DNA of 64,000 bases from Plasmodiophora brassicae (lineage: Eukaryota; Endomyxa: Phytomyxea; Phytomyxea; Plasmodiophorida): the NCBI GenBank assembly GCA_036867785.1, contig CP145428.1, positions 186,001 to 250,000 on the forward strand, written 5' to 3'. A program made the position numbers and the translations under genes. The notes below the pieces were generated by a model. The model made no database searches and was not told the DNA's origin. It saw only the letters and a list, made by a program, of their open reading frames with translations. Shown here piece by piece: positions 18,476 through 28,880 of this stretch (position 1 is its first letter; every line of letters begins with the position of its first letter).

Positions 18476-20767
18476 TTAGTCTTCCCTATAGTACTTCGCA
18501 ACGACGCCACTCCAGACGGGGTCGAGTGATAGCAGGTCATATGTTGCCACGTTGTGACAATCTCCAATTTGCGACACCAAGCTAGCGATTCTGTGGGGAG
18601 AATCCTGTCCAAGAAGCGCCAGGACCTTCTCGAACGCGTACACGTTCTGCCCGTCCATGGCGAAATGCAGAATGCCCCTGTTGTACCGATCCCGCACGCT
18701 CAGCAGGCCCCAGATCTCGTCGGGCGACGCATACTGCTCCAGGTACCTGAACATGATGTCGATGACGGAATTGAGGCCGGCCGCGATCGCACCCATCAGC
18801 GCCGTCCTGCCATTGTTGGTGCGCACACTGATCAACTTCATGAACACGCCCAGCCTCACCGCCTTTTCGCAGAGGATGCCGACCATCTCCTCCACTCTAC
18901 CGATGGGTATGGGAGTCAACTCCTCCCGATGTTTCCACCCTGAGTAGACCGCCAGGTGCAAGCAGGTATGGTTGTCGCTATCAACGGATAGAATGTGGTC
19001 GTCCGGGATGACCCAGTCGGAAAGGACGCCTTCGCCGGCAAACGACAGGCGTTGAAACAGATCGACCACGCCAGCACTGCAGGCGACCAGCAAGGCGTCC
19101 TTCTCCATGTGCGACGGCGCTGCCCTTATGCGCCAGGCGGCGTCGCTACCCATGGTTTCCACGATGGCGCCCGCCGATCGCCATCGCGCGTGCTGGATGG
19201 CGAACAGGAAGGCGGGCAGACCGGCGGGCTCATGGAGCGTCTGACGGTCCATCTCGATCAGGCCACGTACGACATCGACATCATCCGTGAAGGCGGCACG
19301 CTTGATGGGCGTCAGGCCCTGGTCATCGGGTACCAGCAGCGACAGGCCGCTCTTGCGGACCATATCGTCCAGAAACGCCAGCGGGTGCGCCAGCTCCAGG
19401 ACGAAGCCGGCCAGGCTGCACCGGAAGTGCTGCAGGCGTGGTTCAACGGCGGCGGGCGTCATGTAGAAGTAGAAGCGACCCGTCTTGACGCGATCCGGCA
19501 GCTGGCCAACCAGTTGTCGAACCAGAACGCCAGCAGGTAGGCCCTGCATCATCAGGTGCATGACGTTACAGGCCAGGGCGTCGCGGTGACCGCGGTCGCC
19601 CATCAACTCAACGTAGCGTGCAGGCAGGAATGCGCGGTCCTGCTCGTCCAGGGCGAACCGCAGGTGGGCGACGGCGGCGTCGACGTCGTCCTCTGTCGTC
19701 GTCGGCACCTTCAGCGTGCTGTTGGCGGCGGCGCAGCGCGCCCGGAGCAGGTCCAAGCACTGACGGGTGGCCGCCCGGCTCCGGCGCGTCAGGCAGACCT
19801 CGGCGAGCGCGCGCAGCAGGAACTCGGCGGTGGGCGCCTCGATCAGACGGTCGAGGCGGTCCAGGAGCGCCGCCTGCGACGTCGTCAGCGGCAGGACGAC
19901 CTCCAGGACGGCGTAGACGCTGTGGAAGTGGATCACGGCCGGAATGCGCTCGGCCAGGTGCTTCAGATGGACGGCGCGCGTCAGGCCGCGGCCGGCGAAA
20001 TCCCGCATGTACACGTCGAGCTGGGCGACGACGTTGGCCGCGGTCAGGTTGCCGCCGGCGCCGCCCGCCTGGAACAGCTGATGTAGGATGCTCTCGTAGC
20101 GTATGTGCATGCCGGGCCGGCTGTCGAACATCGTGCGGGACGTTCTCGCAAGGCTGTAGCGCGCGCGCTGTTCCCCGACGTTATAGGACGCGACCTGCTC
20201 CCACAGCTCCAATGGCAAACTGGGGAGGGGCCCAGGCGCAGCACGATGGGCAGCGTGCGCCTCCTGCAGCTGATGGGTCACGTCATGAGCCGATTCCGAC
20301 GTCGGCGCCGGTACGGGCGTCGGTTCATCAGAGGACCTGACCAGATACAGCACGTGCAGGGCCGCCAGCGCGAGTAACCCGTGCGATGCGGTATCACGCA
20401 GAGCCGGCCATAATGTGGGGCGTTGCGTCGGTGCGGGTGCCCAGAGATGGTTCTGCGCCACGACGTCCGATGCCAGCTGCCCGACGGTGGCGCCGACCGC
20501 TACGGCCGTCAGCCGCGCTAGACGGCGAGCATGCGGTCGACCATGTCGGGCAATCGACGGTAGCCCAGGGACATGACGATCAGGCAGCAGCGGCCCCAGC
20601 TGGGCCTGTCGACGGGCGTCCGGCGGACGCTGCGGCGCTTGGTTGCCGGCGACGAGCAGCATCGACAGGAGGGCGACGAAGCAGGCGACGGCGATGGCGC
20701 CCATGGTGGCCAGCAGCAGGCGCAACCTGGGCGGTGACGCGTGCGCATCAAACTCGATCGAGTACAT
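18476..20767 (-). CDS. F-box-like, ankyrin-repeat membrane protein
   Basis: Single open frame of 763 residues starting at the ATG at 20767. Residues 22-40 are strongly hydrophobic (IAVACFVALLSMLLVA) and a second hydrophobic stretch lies near 130-143. At about 180-195, LPSLPLELWEQVASYNVG fits the start of an F-box, which recruits Skp1 in SCF ubiquitin ligases. The C-terminal half has ankyrin-like units (LTPIKRAAFTDDVDVVRGL, HTCLHLAVYSG, GRTALMGAIAAGLNSV, GILHFAMDG). The combination of membrane anchor, F-box and ankyrins is unusual. The N-terminal 140 residues are Arg/Pro-rich and could include a mis-read intron. Confidence 0.75.
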   Translation of the reverse strand: MYSIEFDAHASPPRLRLLLATMGAIAVACFVALLSMLLVAGNQAPQRPPDARRQAQLGPLLPDRHVPGLPSIARHGRPHARRLARLTAVAVGATVGQLASDVVAQNHLWAPAPTQRPTLWPALRDTASHGLLALAALHVLYLVRSSDEPTPVPAPTSESAHDVTHQLQEAHAAHRAAPGPLPSLPLELWEQVASYNVGEQRARYSLARTSRTMFDSRPGMHIRYESILHQLFQAGGAGGNLTAANVVAQLDVYMRDFAGRGLTRAVHLKHLAERIPAVIHFHSVYAVLEVVLPLTTSQAALLDRLDRLIEAPTAEFLLRALAEVCLTRRSRAATRQCLDLLRARCAAANSTLKVPTTTEDDVDAAVAHLRFALDEQDRAFLPARYVELMGDRGHRDALACNVMHLMMQGLPAGVLVRQLVGQLPDRVKTGRFYFYMTPAAVEPRLQHFRCSLAGFVLELAHPLAFLDDMVRKSGLSLLVPDDQGLTPIKRAAFTDDVDVVRGLIEMDRQTLHEPAGLPAFLFAIQHARWRSAGAIVETMGSDAAWRIRAAPSHMEKDALLVACSAGVVDLFQRLSFAGEGVLSDWVIPDDHILSVDSDNHTCLHLAVYSGWKHREELTPIPIGRVEEMVGILCEKAVRLGVFMKLISVRTNNGRTALMGAIAAGLNSVIDIMFRYLEQYASPDEIWGLLSVRDRYNRGILHFAMDGQNVYAFEKVLALLGQDSPHRIASLVSQIGDCHNVATYDLLSLDPVWSGVVAKYYRED

Positions 20768-21043
20768 GGCGCCACTGTAGGTGAGCTGGGGCAGGCGCGC
20801 GCGCGCGGACCGCGACTGCTGCAGGCTGCGGGACGCCGCGCCACGTCCGACGCCAGATTTAGCGGCGGCGGACGCGCGCGCCCCTGCAGCTCGGGCCGGG
20901 TCGGTCGGTCCTCCCTGCAGGACGCCCGTGGTACACCTGCCGAGACGCCGTCGTCGTACGTACGCCGGTGGGGCAGTTCAGAGCGTCGTACGCCGCCCGG
21001 TACTGACGTCGGTACAGTGTGTGTTTCTATTATGGGTTCCCCG

Positions 21044-24001
21044 TTAGTGGGCGGCAGCCGCCGCTTGCTGCTGCTGCTGCTTGGACGCAGCATCCAGGTA
21101 CAGCTGCACGTCTCGCCGGTCCGCGTCCGACAGGCGCGCCACGACCTGCCCGTTGCCCGCCGCCGCCAGGCGCTCCATGAAGACGGCCCGCAGGTCCAGA
21201 TCCCGAAGAACGTCGTCGTCGTCGTCCTCCTCCTCGTCCTCCTCATCCTCCTCGACGTACTCGTCGTCGGGATCGTCGGAATCCCAATCCTGATCCAGGT
21301 CGACGTCGCGGAACTTCCCGCCCCGAAGCGGTGCCGGCGCTGACCGCCCCGTCTCCCTGCCGTCGTCGTCGTCGTCCTCGTCGTCGTCGTGCATCTCCCG
21401 GGCGATCTGCCGGCACAGCGCCGGGATGCGCGCCACGATCGGCAGGGCCGGGTCAGCGGTCGCCAGCGACGCCAGCGCCGCCAGCGACAGCTCGGCCGTC
21501 GACGACGCGTGCAACGCCGGCATCGTCGTCGCCCAGGCGTGGTAGAAGGCGGGGGCGGTGAGGCGCGCGACCACGTCCGGGCGGCGGATGGCGCTGTAGG
21601 CGATCGGGTGCAGCAGCACCTGCAGGTACAGTTCGGTGGTGAAGTCGTCGGCCGCGTCCGGCAGCGCCCGCAGGAACGACGCCTGGCACGTGCGCAGGAC
21701 GGCGCCAACGACGACCTCGTCGGCCGGCTCCGGCAGCAGTGCCACGAGCGCCTCGAGCAGGTCGGCGGCGTACCGGCCGTCGTGCGCGGCGTCGTCGCCC
21801 TGCATCGCCCGGTGGCACACGTCGACGATGTCGTGCGCAGTCGCCGACAGCGTCGCCGGCGACCTAGCCAGGACGGTGCGCAGGACGGGCACCATGGTCG
21901 GCAGGTAGTCGGCGGCGGCGGTGCCGGGCGCCCGCACCAGCGCCAGCAGGCGCCCCGGCAGCCCCAGCAGGAACGGCGACAGCGGGTCGGGGCAGGCGCG
22001 CGCCAGCGCCCGCACCAGGTCCAGGATGTCGTCCAGCAGCAGGGCGGCGTGCTCCGGGCACGACAGGACGCGGTCGACGACCGGCAGGCACTGCGCCTCG
22101 ACGGCCGCGTAGCACCCGGGCGTCGTTGTCGTCGCGCAGGCGCCCACCAGCGCCATCAGGACGCGGACGGCCCCGCCCGCAATGAACTGACGGTCGTCGA
22201 CGCCGCCGTCGTCGTCGTCGTCGTTGTCGGGGGCGAACGCCGCCCGGGCGAACACGTCGACGAGCTTGGCGGCGAGCGGGACGGCGAACGGGGCGACGGC
22301 GTCGCGCGGCAACCGCCGCAGCAGGTCCTCGAGGACGGACAGGACCGTCTCGCTGGCGACGACGTCGACCAGGTCGACGAACGGACCGATCAGGTCGGGC
22401 AGGGCGACGGGCAGGGCGGCCAGCGCCAACGTCGGGTGCGCCTGCAGCACCTCGATCAGCGCTGTCGACGCCGCCGCCCGCACCGGCACGTGTGCGTCCC
22501 CGCGCAGCAGGTCGACGACGGCCGGCAGCAGGTGCGGGGCGGCGGGTCGCGACGCGTACCGCCCCAGGCACCAGGCGGCGCGCGCCCGTACGATCGGCGA
22601 CGCGTGCGCCAGCGCCGGCAGGACGGCCTGGGCGATGACGGCGTCGACGGTCGCCTCGACGTCGCCCCGGCCGTCGTTGCCGCACAGGACCCGGGAGACG
22701 CACCCGAACAGGTGCAGGCCGGCGTCGATGCGGATCGGGTCGACGTTGTTCGCGCCGACGCACGCCGAGATGGTCGACAGGACGACGGGCAGGGCGTCGC
22801 GCGTCCGCACGCGCACGAGGTCGACGACGAGGTTGGCGGCGTTGATGGCCGGGTCGTCGAACGTCTCGTCGGCGGCCCGCGTGAACTCGGCCCCGTCCGC
22901 CTCGAACAGGGCGACCTGGTCGGCGTCCAGCGCCAGCGTGCGGGCAACGCCCTGCGCGATGACGGCCGCCAGGCGCGGGCGCACGTGCGGCGCGTACAGC
23001 GCCCCGAAGGTGATGGCCGTGCCCAGGAACGCGAACGACGTCTGCAGGATGCGCCGGGAGGCGCAGGCGTGCGGCCGATCCGTCACGATCTGCAGGACGC
23101 TGGCCAGCAGGGGCGGGGCGACCTCCTGCATGTACAGGCGCGCGAACGCGACGTCGGCCGGGTCGGTCGCACCGCGCCCGTACAGGCGCAGGAGCGGGCA
23201 GAGGACGACCAGGGCGCGCTTCTGCGCCGCCAGGACCGCGTCGGACCCGGACACGGCCTGCAGGGTGCGCAGGCAGATCGAGGCGACCGGGCGGAACACG
23301 TCGGCGCCCAGGAAGGCGGGCGGCACCGGCTGTCGGATGCAATGGTGGAAGATCTTGAGCGCCACGCGCAGGCGCTCGGCGAACACGGCCGCCTGCGGGT
23401 CGCTGCGCGCCAGCATGCCCGGCAGGTCGCCCCCGTCGACGTCGGCCAGGCGGATCACGAGCGGCAGGGTGCGCTCCAGGAGCGCGCAGGGCCAGTGCCG
23501 CTCGTGCTGCACGCGCCGGTACACCTGCCGCAGGATGTGCAGGGCGCCCAGGGCGTCTGTCTCGCGCGCCGACTGCAACGCGGGGACCAGCAGGTCGACC
23601 AGGTCGGGCCAGCGGTCGGGGAAGTCGGCCCGGATCATGTAGTTGACCGCGTCAACCAGCTGGGCGCGCAGGGCGCGCTCCAGGCTGGTCGATACGACGG
23701 ACGACAGCAACCGGTGGCGAAGCAGGGCCAGGTGCTCGGCGGGGAGGTCCGCCGGCGCGGGCTCGTCGGAGCGGCGCGCGAACCGGGCGGCAATGAGGCG
23801 CTTGACACGCACGGCCGACGCCAGACGGATGTCGGAGCGCAGGCGCGATTCGACGACAACGTCAAGCAGGGCCACGGGGACCAGCGCCGACTGCGCCGCC
23901 AGGCCGTCCAGATAGCGTTCGGCGGACTGGCGCTCATTCGCGTCGCTAGAGAACGTGTGCGACAAGGCGGCGACGAGCTCGTTGGAATCCAGGCCGGTCA
24001 T
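21044..24001 (-). CDS. Importin-beta family receptor (importin 7/8, Nmd5/Sxm1 type)
   Basis: The ATG at 24001 gives about 985 residues without introns; the frame is open further upstream but lacks an ATG. The N-terminus has the importin-beta N-terminal (Ran-binding) pattern: ALSHTFSSDANERQSAERYL, AVRVKRLIAARF, ALRAQLVDAVNYMI and DFPDRWPDLVDLL. HEAT-like helices follow throughout. Near the C-terminus is a long acidic run (DPDDEYVEEDEEDEEEDDDD), as in importin 7/8 and yeast Nmd5. The family imports ribosomal proteins, histones and signalling proteins in a RanGTP-dependent way. The very high GC content leaves long open shadow frames on the opposite strand. Confidence 0.9.
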   Translation of the reverse strand: MTGLDSNELVAALSHTFSSDANERQSAERYLDGLAAQSALVPVALLDVVVESRLRSDIRLASAVRVKRLIAARFARRSDEPAPADLPAEHLALLRHRLLSSVVSTSLERALRAQLVDAVNYMIRADFPDRWPDLVDLLVPALQSARETDALGALHILRQVYRRVQHERHWPCALLERTLPLVIRLADVDGGDLPGMLARSDPQAAVFAERLRVALKIFHHCIRQPVPPAFLGADVFRPVASICLRTLQAVSGSDAVLAAQKRALVVLCPLLRLYGRGATDPADVAFARLYMQEVAPPLLASVLQIVTDRPHACASRRILQTSFAFLGTAITFGALYAPHVRPRLAAVIAQGVARTLALDADQVALFEADGAEFTRAADETFDDPAINAANLVVDLVRVRTRDALPVVLSTISACVGANNVDPIRIDAGLHLFGCVSRVLCGNDGRGDVEATVDAVIAQAVLPALAHASPIVRARAAWCLGRYASRPAAPHLLPAVVDLLRGDAHVPVRAAASTALIEVLQAHPTLALAALPVALPDLIGPFVDLVDVVASETVLSVLEDLLRRLPRDAVAPFAVPLAAKLVDVFARAAFAPDNDDDDDGGVDDRQFIAGGAVRVLMALVGACATTTTPGCYAAVEAQCLPVVDRVLSCPEHAALLLDDILDLVRALARACPDPLSPFLLGLPGRLLALVRAPGTAAADYLPTMVPVLRTVLARSPATLSATAHDIVDVCHRAMQGDDAAHDGRYAADLLEALVALLPEPADEVVVGAVLRTCQASFLRALPDAADDFTTELYLQVLLHPIAYSAIRRPDVVARLTAPAFYHAWATTMPALHASSTAELSLAALASLATADPALPIVARIPALCRQIAREMHDDDEDDDDDGRETGRSAPAPLRGGKFRDVDLDQDWDSDDPDDEYVEEDEEDEEEDDDDDVLRDLDLRAVFMERLAAAGNGQVVARLSDADRRDVQLYLDAASKQQQQQAAAAAH

Positions 24002-24396
24002 GATGGCTCTGCGAACTGGCGGCGGCGCCCGGCAGGCAGGCGACGGTGCGGGTGCGTGTGAGCCCCTGGCAGTGTCTGGCGGGGCCCGACCGGCAAACGC
24101 CGTCACGGACACCGCAGCCTCGCCCGCACGTGCCACTGTCGCGCAGTCCTCCACGCACGAATACTATTTATAGACGCAATTCATGCAGCGCACAGTCGCA
24201 GCACACCCTATGTACGAAGATCACGGAGACGTAGGCTTGTGCGCATGGGAGACGACAGGACGTCAGCCAGCAGCAGCGCCAGCACACGGTAATCTTGTGT
24301 TGTCGACGTGTTTGACGTATCAAATGGTCGTGGTCCTACTTCGTAGGGCGTCGCGCCGACCATGCATGAAACGAAAACCGTGTATGAGATATCCCG
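24002..24396. other. Intergenic, upstream of the importin gene
   Basis: No convincing coding exon. A TATTTATAG stretch lies at 24165-24173 (plus strand) and could serve either neighbour's transcription. It separates the start of the importin gene from the 3' end of the next minus-strand gene. Confidence 0.5.
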
Positions 24397-25923
24397 TCAG
24401 TGTGTGAATGCGTTCCCGCTGCCGGGCAATTCCCCCTGGTGCCAACACCAATGACATAGGACTCCGATCGCAATCATCAGGATGACAGAGATCAGGAGCA
24501 CCATCAGGATCACAGGGATGCGGTACTGCGGCGCGACATAGATGTCGGATGCCGGTGCCCATGACGACCGGCGGCGCCCACCATTGTTATAAGGGGCAGG
24601 TGCTGGTGATGGGCTGCGTGTGTTGACGATGGACGCCAACCCAGCACCAAGAGCGGCCGCCCCTGCAGCGACCGACACTGTCGATACCCTGCGAACTACT
24701 ACTGGCTCAGCGACAACGTTGCTCCCTAGCGTCGTTTTGGTGGCATGCCACGCGCGTGGACGATCAACCACTGCTTTGCCCGCCAGTAGCGCCCCAGCTA
24801 TCAGGCCGACGTCCCTCTAGCCCATCATTAGAAAGCGCAGTCGAGGATAACGTGATGACGGCTCCTATATACCTGGTTCTTCAAACGCTTCCTCCTGAGT
24901 AGTGCCGCATCGAGATTGTTGTACAGCTGCCTCGTCGTACACCTACAGCTCTCCAACAGGTTGTCGGCTGCGTTCAACTGGGTCTCTGACTCCTCATTGA
25001 CAATGGTAAGCATTTTCTCCTCAACCGCGTTCGCTTCGACTTGTGCGGTAAGGTTCCCAATCTGTTTCAGGTCTTGCTCACGCTGCTTCTCCAATACTTC
25101 CCGCGTGCGATCCAGCTCTGCATTCGACGCATTCACATAAGGAACCTCACGATCACGCCTGCCATGATCTTCTTGTCCCCGCCCCGTTTCGCGCGCTATC
25201 TTGTCTTCGAGCTGAGAGCCATGGGTCAACCGTACTGCAGTGCGTACAGGAAATGCATTGGGCCCACGTACGTCTCTGTACTGCTTCATGAAGCCAAACG
25301 GGATGATGTTGTTCCTCGGGTGGAGACGGTGTTCCGCCCACGTGAAGCTGGCATCCGTCCCCTATGAGTGCCCATATTGTCAGCACCACGAGATCACAGA
25401 CAACGTTGGCCGAGTGCATCACGGACCTGTACCGAGATGGTGACGCTGGGCGCCAGGCAATTACCCGTCCCCGACGCCCCTTGCCGAAGGTGAATCTCCT
25501 GGAACCAAACCGGATCTGCGTCCTCAAAGTCGAACCTACACGTACGCAGCGTGCGCGCGCACATCACTAACGGCAACGTCTGACAACGGAGATCGGGGAA
25601 TCCACGTACCTGAGCCAGAGCACGCCGTTCTGGTCCGGTCTGCCGCCCCAGAACGCATCATTGTCGTCTCCGATGAGCGCGCCTGGGTCAGCAGGCAGGT
25701 GCGACTTTGCGTTCGAAGAAGCGTGCACCGACTTCCATTGGACGAGGTCGCGCGTCCCTGAAGTCGATAGTTGGAAGAACGCGACGCGGTACACATCCCA
25801 GCACTGTGCCGCCGTGGCGTCCCTATCCGCCCGTCCGTCATACGTTATCCAATACGTCGTAGTGCCCGCGTTCGCCCAATGGCACAACAGTGCGACAACA
25901 ACGAGGGACGCCAGCAGCCGCAT
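24397..25923 (-). CDS. Type I membrane protein, unrecognised family, copy A
   Basis: Starts at the ATG at 25923 with a clear signal peptide (MRLLASLVVVALLCHWANAG). Four exons fit: 25610-25923, 25427-25545, 24873-25361 and 24397-24816, with GT-AG introns of 64, 65 and 56 nt and matching phases. The ectodomain has a CW pair in exon 1, FDFEDADPVWFQEIHL, NNIIPFGFMKQ and then a heptad-rich coiled coil (LDRTREVLEKQREQDLKQI). Exon 4 has a Gly/Ala-rich hydrophobic stretch and, near the C-terminus, a 20-residue transmembrane segment (IPVILMVLLISVILMIAIGV). A paralogue with the same intron positions lies at 32026-33363. No known domain recognised; probably a surface protein. Confidence 0.72.
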
Positions 25924-26925
25924 CCTGCCCGCCGCTGATGCTTCCCAGCCGCAGCCGTGGCCCCCTTTTTAGCGGCAGGACTCGCTAAATTCGGCAGCGT
26001 TGCCTGCGGCAACAACGGCAGACGTGTCCACATGCCTGATGGCCTGTGGCCGTTGCTCTGCGCTGCGCCATGCACCGGTAGTCGATCGTAAATAACGCGG
26101 TTGCTACCGTCGATAAATCGCTACGAGGTCACGACGGCGCTGCGCGAACTCGTCGTACACGAGGGTATCGACTGTGGGCGCATCAGGCGATGGGTCCACC
26201 GGCTGCGACGCAGCGCGCGGTTTCCCCATTGAAACATGGCAGAACGTGTTCTCGGAGCGACCATGGACCACCGCAGATCACTCGTCAGCCTCTGCCGAGT
26301 CGCCGCACCACGACAAACAAGTCGACACGCTGGCGAGCGTCGACGCGGAGAACATTGTCAACAAGATCAAATGGGGCATTGATGACCAGGAAGTGGTGGA
26401 CCGGTACTGCCCAGGATACCCTCAGGAGACGGTCCAGCAGGAAGGACCCCATCGGGGTTTCTCCTGTCGTACCAATAGACAAATAAACCGTATTGAGAGG
26501 AATTTATTCCACGATGGACCGCCATCGAACGGCCGGATTACCGGTAGTTCTGCTGAGCTTGGTGTCACTGAGTCATCTGCCCGTACTGACCAGCCTGCTG
26601 GCCAGTACGGGGCCCTGCGGATTCTGGAAACTCAGTGATGCGGGATCATTTGCTGCTGGTACCGAGGTGCCTGCTGCTGCTGGTAGTGTTGCTGTTGACC
26701 CTGGCCTGCTCGATGGTATCCACGGCAGGGGACGGACGATTCCACAAGTGCCGAGGTCCTCCCGTCATCAGTCTGCCAAACGTCCGCGTCCACCCTCTGG
26801 CACAGCGTATCCGCATTGAGCAGGACTAGATCGCTATAATATCACCAACAACAACAACGACGCACGTTTATCGAGATACAACGGCACATGCTGGCGAATC
26901 TGCCTCTTCGGGATGACGGCCCTGA
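25924..26925. other. Region with doubtful small ORFs
   Basis: No gene is certain. A plus-strand frame (26117-26635) reads DAENIVNKIKWGIDDQEVVDRYCPGYP but lacks an ATG and could be an exon. A plus ORF from ATG 26638 to 26829 begins with a signal-peptide-like run (LLLVPRCLLLLVVLLLTLACS), but it arises from CTG repeats. The minus strand of the same bases (about 26632-26840) encodes a Gln-rich tail (AGQGQQQHYQQQQAPRYQQQ). Only one of these can be real. Confidence 0.35.
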
Positions 26926-28412
26926 TTAGGACATTGCGTGCGACTGGAGGACCTTGAACCGTTTGAGTTCCGCCTGGTACTTGGGTGGGACACCGGCCTT
27001 CTGGAGTTCCGCCAGCTTCGCCTGCCGGATGCTCTCGAGCTTCTTGCGTTCCGCGCCGTCCTCGCGACGCGTCTGCTCGCCCATGTCGATGACCTTGGCG
27101 CGGTCCATGCGTCGTGCCTCGAGGTCCGCGATCTGCTCATGTAGAACGCGGGCGTACTCGGCGCGTTTCTTCTTCTCGGCCGCCTCCTTGTCCTTGTCCG
27201 ACCGCTCCTGCTCCTTGAACATGGAGATCATGGCCTGGAACTGCTCCCGTTCCATATGCGCCTGCTCGATCATCTTCCTCTCCTTCTCCATCCGCTGGAG
27301 GTCGCGTGCAGCGGCGAGCTCCGCCTGAATCTTGGCCTGGGCTCGTGCATTCGCCGCCTGTTGGTTCCGCCACTTACGGTCCGTCTCCTCCTGGGCACGA
27401 CGCGCGCGCAGGGCATCGATCTCCGCCTGGTGATCGTTGGCCTTCATCTGCGCCTCCCGAATCTTGTTGCGCTCGCGCTCCTTGGCCTCCTCGATCCGCC
27501 TCTGCTGCTCGTCCCGCTCCATGTCCCGGCGCTCCTTCTCCTTAATGTACGCCGCGATACGACGATCCTCCTCCTGGTCCGCCTGTTTCTGGCGTTGCTT
27601 CTGTCGCATCTGCTCCTGGTTCGCAGCGACAATGGTGGCCAGGAGCGCGACGCCGTCCTTGGCCTTGCGGATCTTATCCTGCTCGGCCTGCTTCTCACGT
27701 TCCAGAGCCTGCTGCAGCAGCTGGGCCCCCTGCTGCGCTTTCAGGGCCCGCTCGCGTTCCCGAATGCGCTCCCGTTCCGCCATCTGCTCGACGATGGTCC
27801 GAGCGCCCTTCTTGCGCTCCTGTACCGTCTTCCGGTCCGTCTCCCGCTGGCGCTGGATCGCCTTTTGCCTCTCGTACTCCATCATCATGTCCAGCAACTT
27901 CTCCTGCTCGGCGCGTTCGGCCTCCATCTGCTTGGTCTGCTGCACCTAGAGCCAGGGAACCATCAGGGGCGCTTCGCGACGACCGTACAGGAGCCCCACA
28001 GTACCTGCTTGTCGCGGATCGTGACGCATTTCGCATAGAGCACCATCTGGTTCATGCGTTTGACGTCGTCGTGCTGTTCGTCGGCGGCCGCCCGTCCTTT
28101 GCGGAGCAGGGCCTCGCGTGCCTCCATGTCCTCCAGGTCGATGGAGGACGTCGTGGCCGTTTGTGCCTTGCGGGCGGCTTCGAGCTCCAGCATGCGCTGT
28201 TTGCGCTCGCGAGCCTTCGTCTGTCGGGACAGGCGCGCGTCATCCGCGCCCTGTTTGAGACGGAGCTTGTCCTCGACGGAGAGGATCACGGACGACGATT
28301 TGATGCGGTCGAGGTCATCGGACGACAGGACGACCGTGTTGCTGTCGGCGAAGACGACCTTCGGGTCCGACCGGATCTTCTCGAGCACCGACGCGGGAAC
28401 AATGGCCGCCAT
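26926..28412 (-). CDS. CFAP45: CFAP45 (cilia- and flagella-associated protein 45)
   Basis: Two exons: 28005-28412 and 26926-27945, joined across a 59-nt GTACTG...CTCTAG intron (27946-28004) in phase 0. The chosen start is the ATG at 28412; a short upstream exon cannot be excluded. The protein is about 475 residues and nearly all coiled coil. NTVVLSSDDLDRIKSSSVILS, MNQMVLYAKCVTIRDKQ and EKLLDMMMEYERQKAIQ match the conserved CFAP45/CCDC19 blocks (SPEEFERIKWAS, ILNAKCHAIRD, LDxMMExERxKA). CFAP45 is a microtubule inner protein that stabilises doublet microtubules. Its presence is direct evidence that the organism builds motile flagella. Confidence 0.88.
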
Positions 28413-28880
28413 GTGTCGATCGACGTCGACGCGCTGCCGATCTCGGCACACTAGATCGAACAAGAATCGCACAGGAGTACCCTGACGATCGTTATGAATA
28501 TTTGCGATCGGAAGCCCATACGTGAGCTCTTACAATCCGCTACAGGTCCGCATGTGGCCGTCTGCGTTCGGGACGCGGCCATTTCAACAGCAACCACAAG
28601 ACGGTACAGATCAGAATGTTGGAAGTTCGCAGTTGGTACTGACAGATAGGTTAATCTATCATGGCTGTCATCAGCACTTGCGGTAAGCATTTGTAGATCC
28701 TCCCGAGTTGTGGACCAGCTGTTTGTTACTTGTTCGTTTATGGTACTGAACCTAAGTTTTATGAAATTCATCGCGCGTCACCTTTTGAGCCATCAGTACT
28801 TCCCCGTCCTTCTTCTTGCGATATTGGAACCTCTCGTCAACAGCCGATTTGAGGAAACGTTTGTGTCTCAGATAGGGACA
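28413..28880. other. Intergenic region
   Basis: About 470 bp between the CFAP45 start and the end of the first 7-TM gene, lower in GC than its neighbours. No ORF or RNA gene was recognised; a CFAP45 5' exon or promoter may lie here. Confidence 0.5.

Noticed and set aside
21389-24061. 890-codon open frame on the plus strand opposite the importin gene
   Set aside because: Arg/Gln/Gly-rich translation with no domain; produced by GC-rich codon use of the real minus-strand gene.
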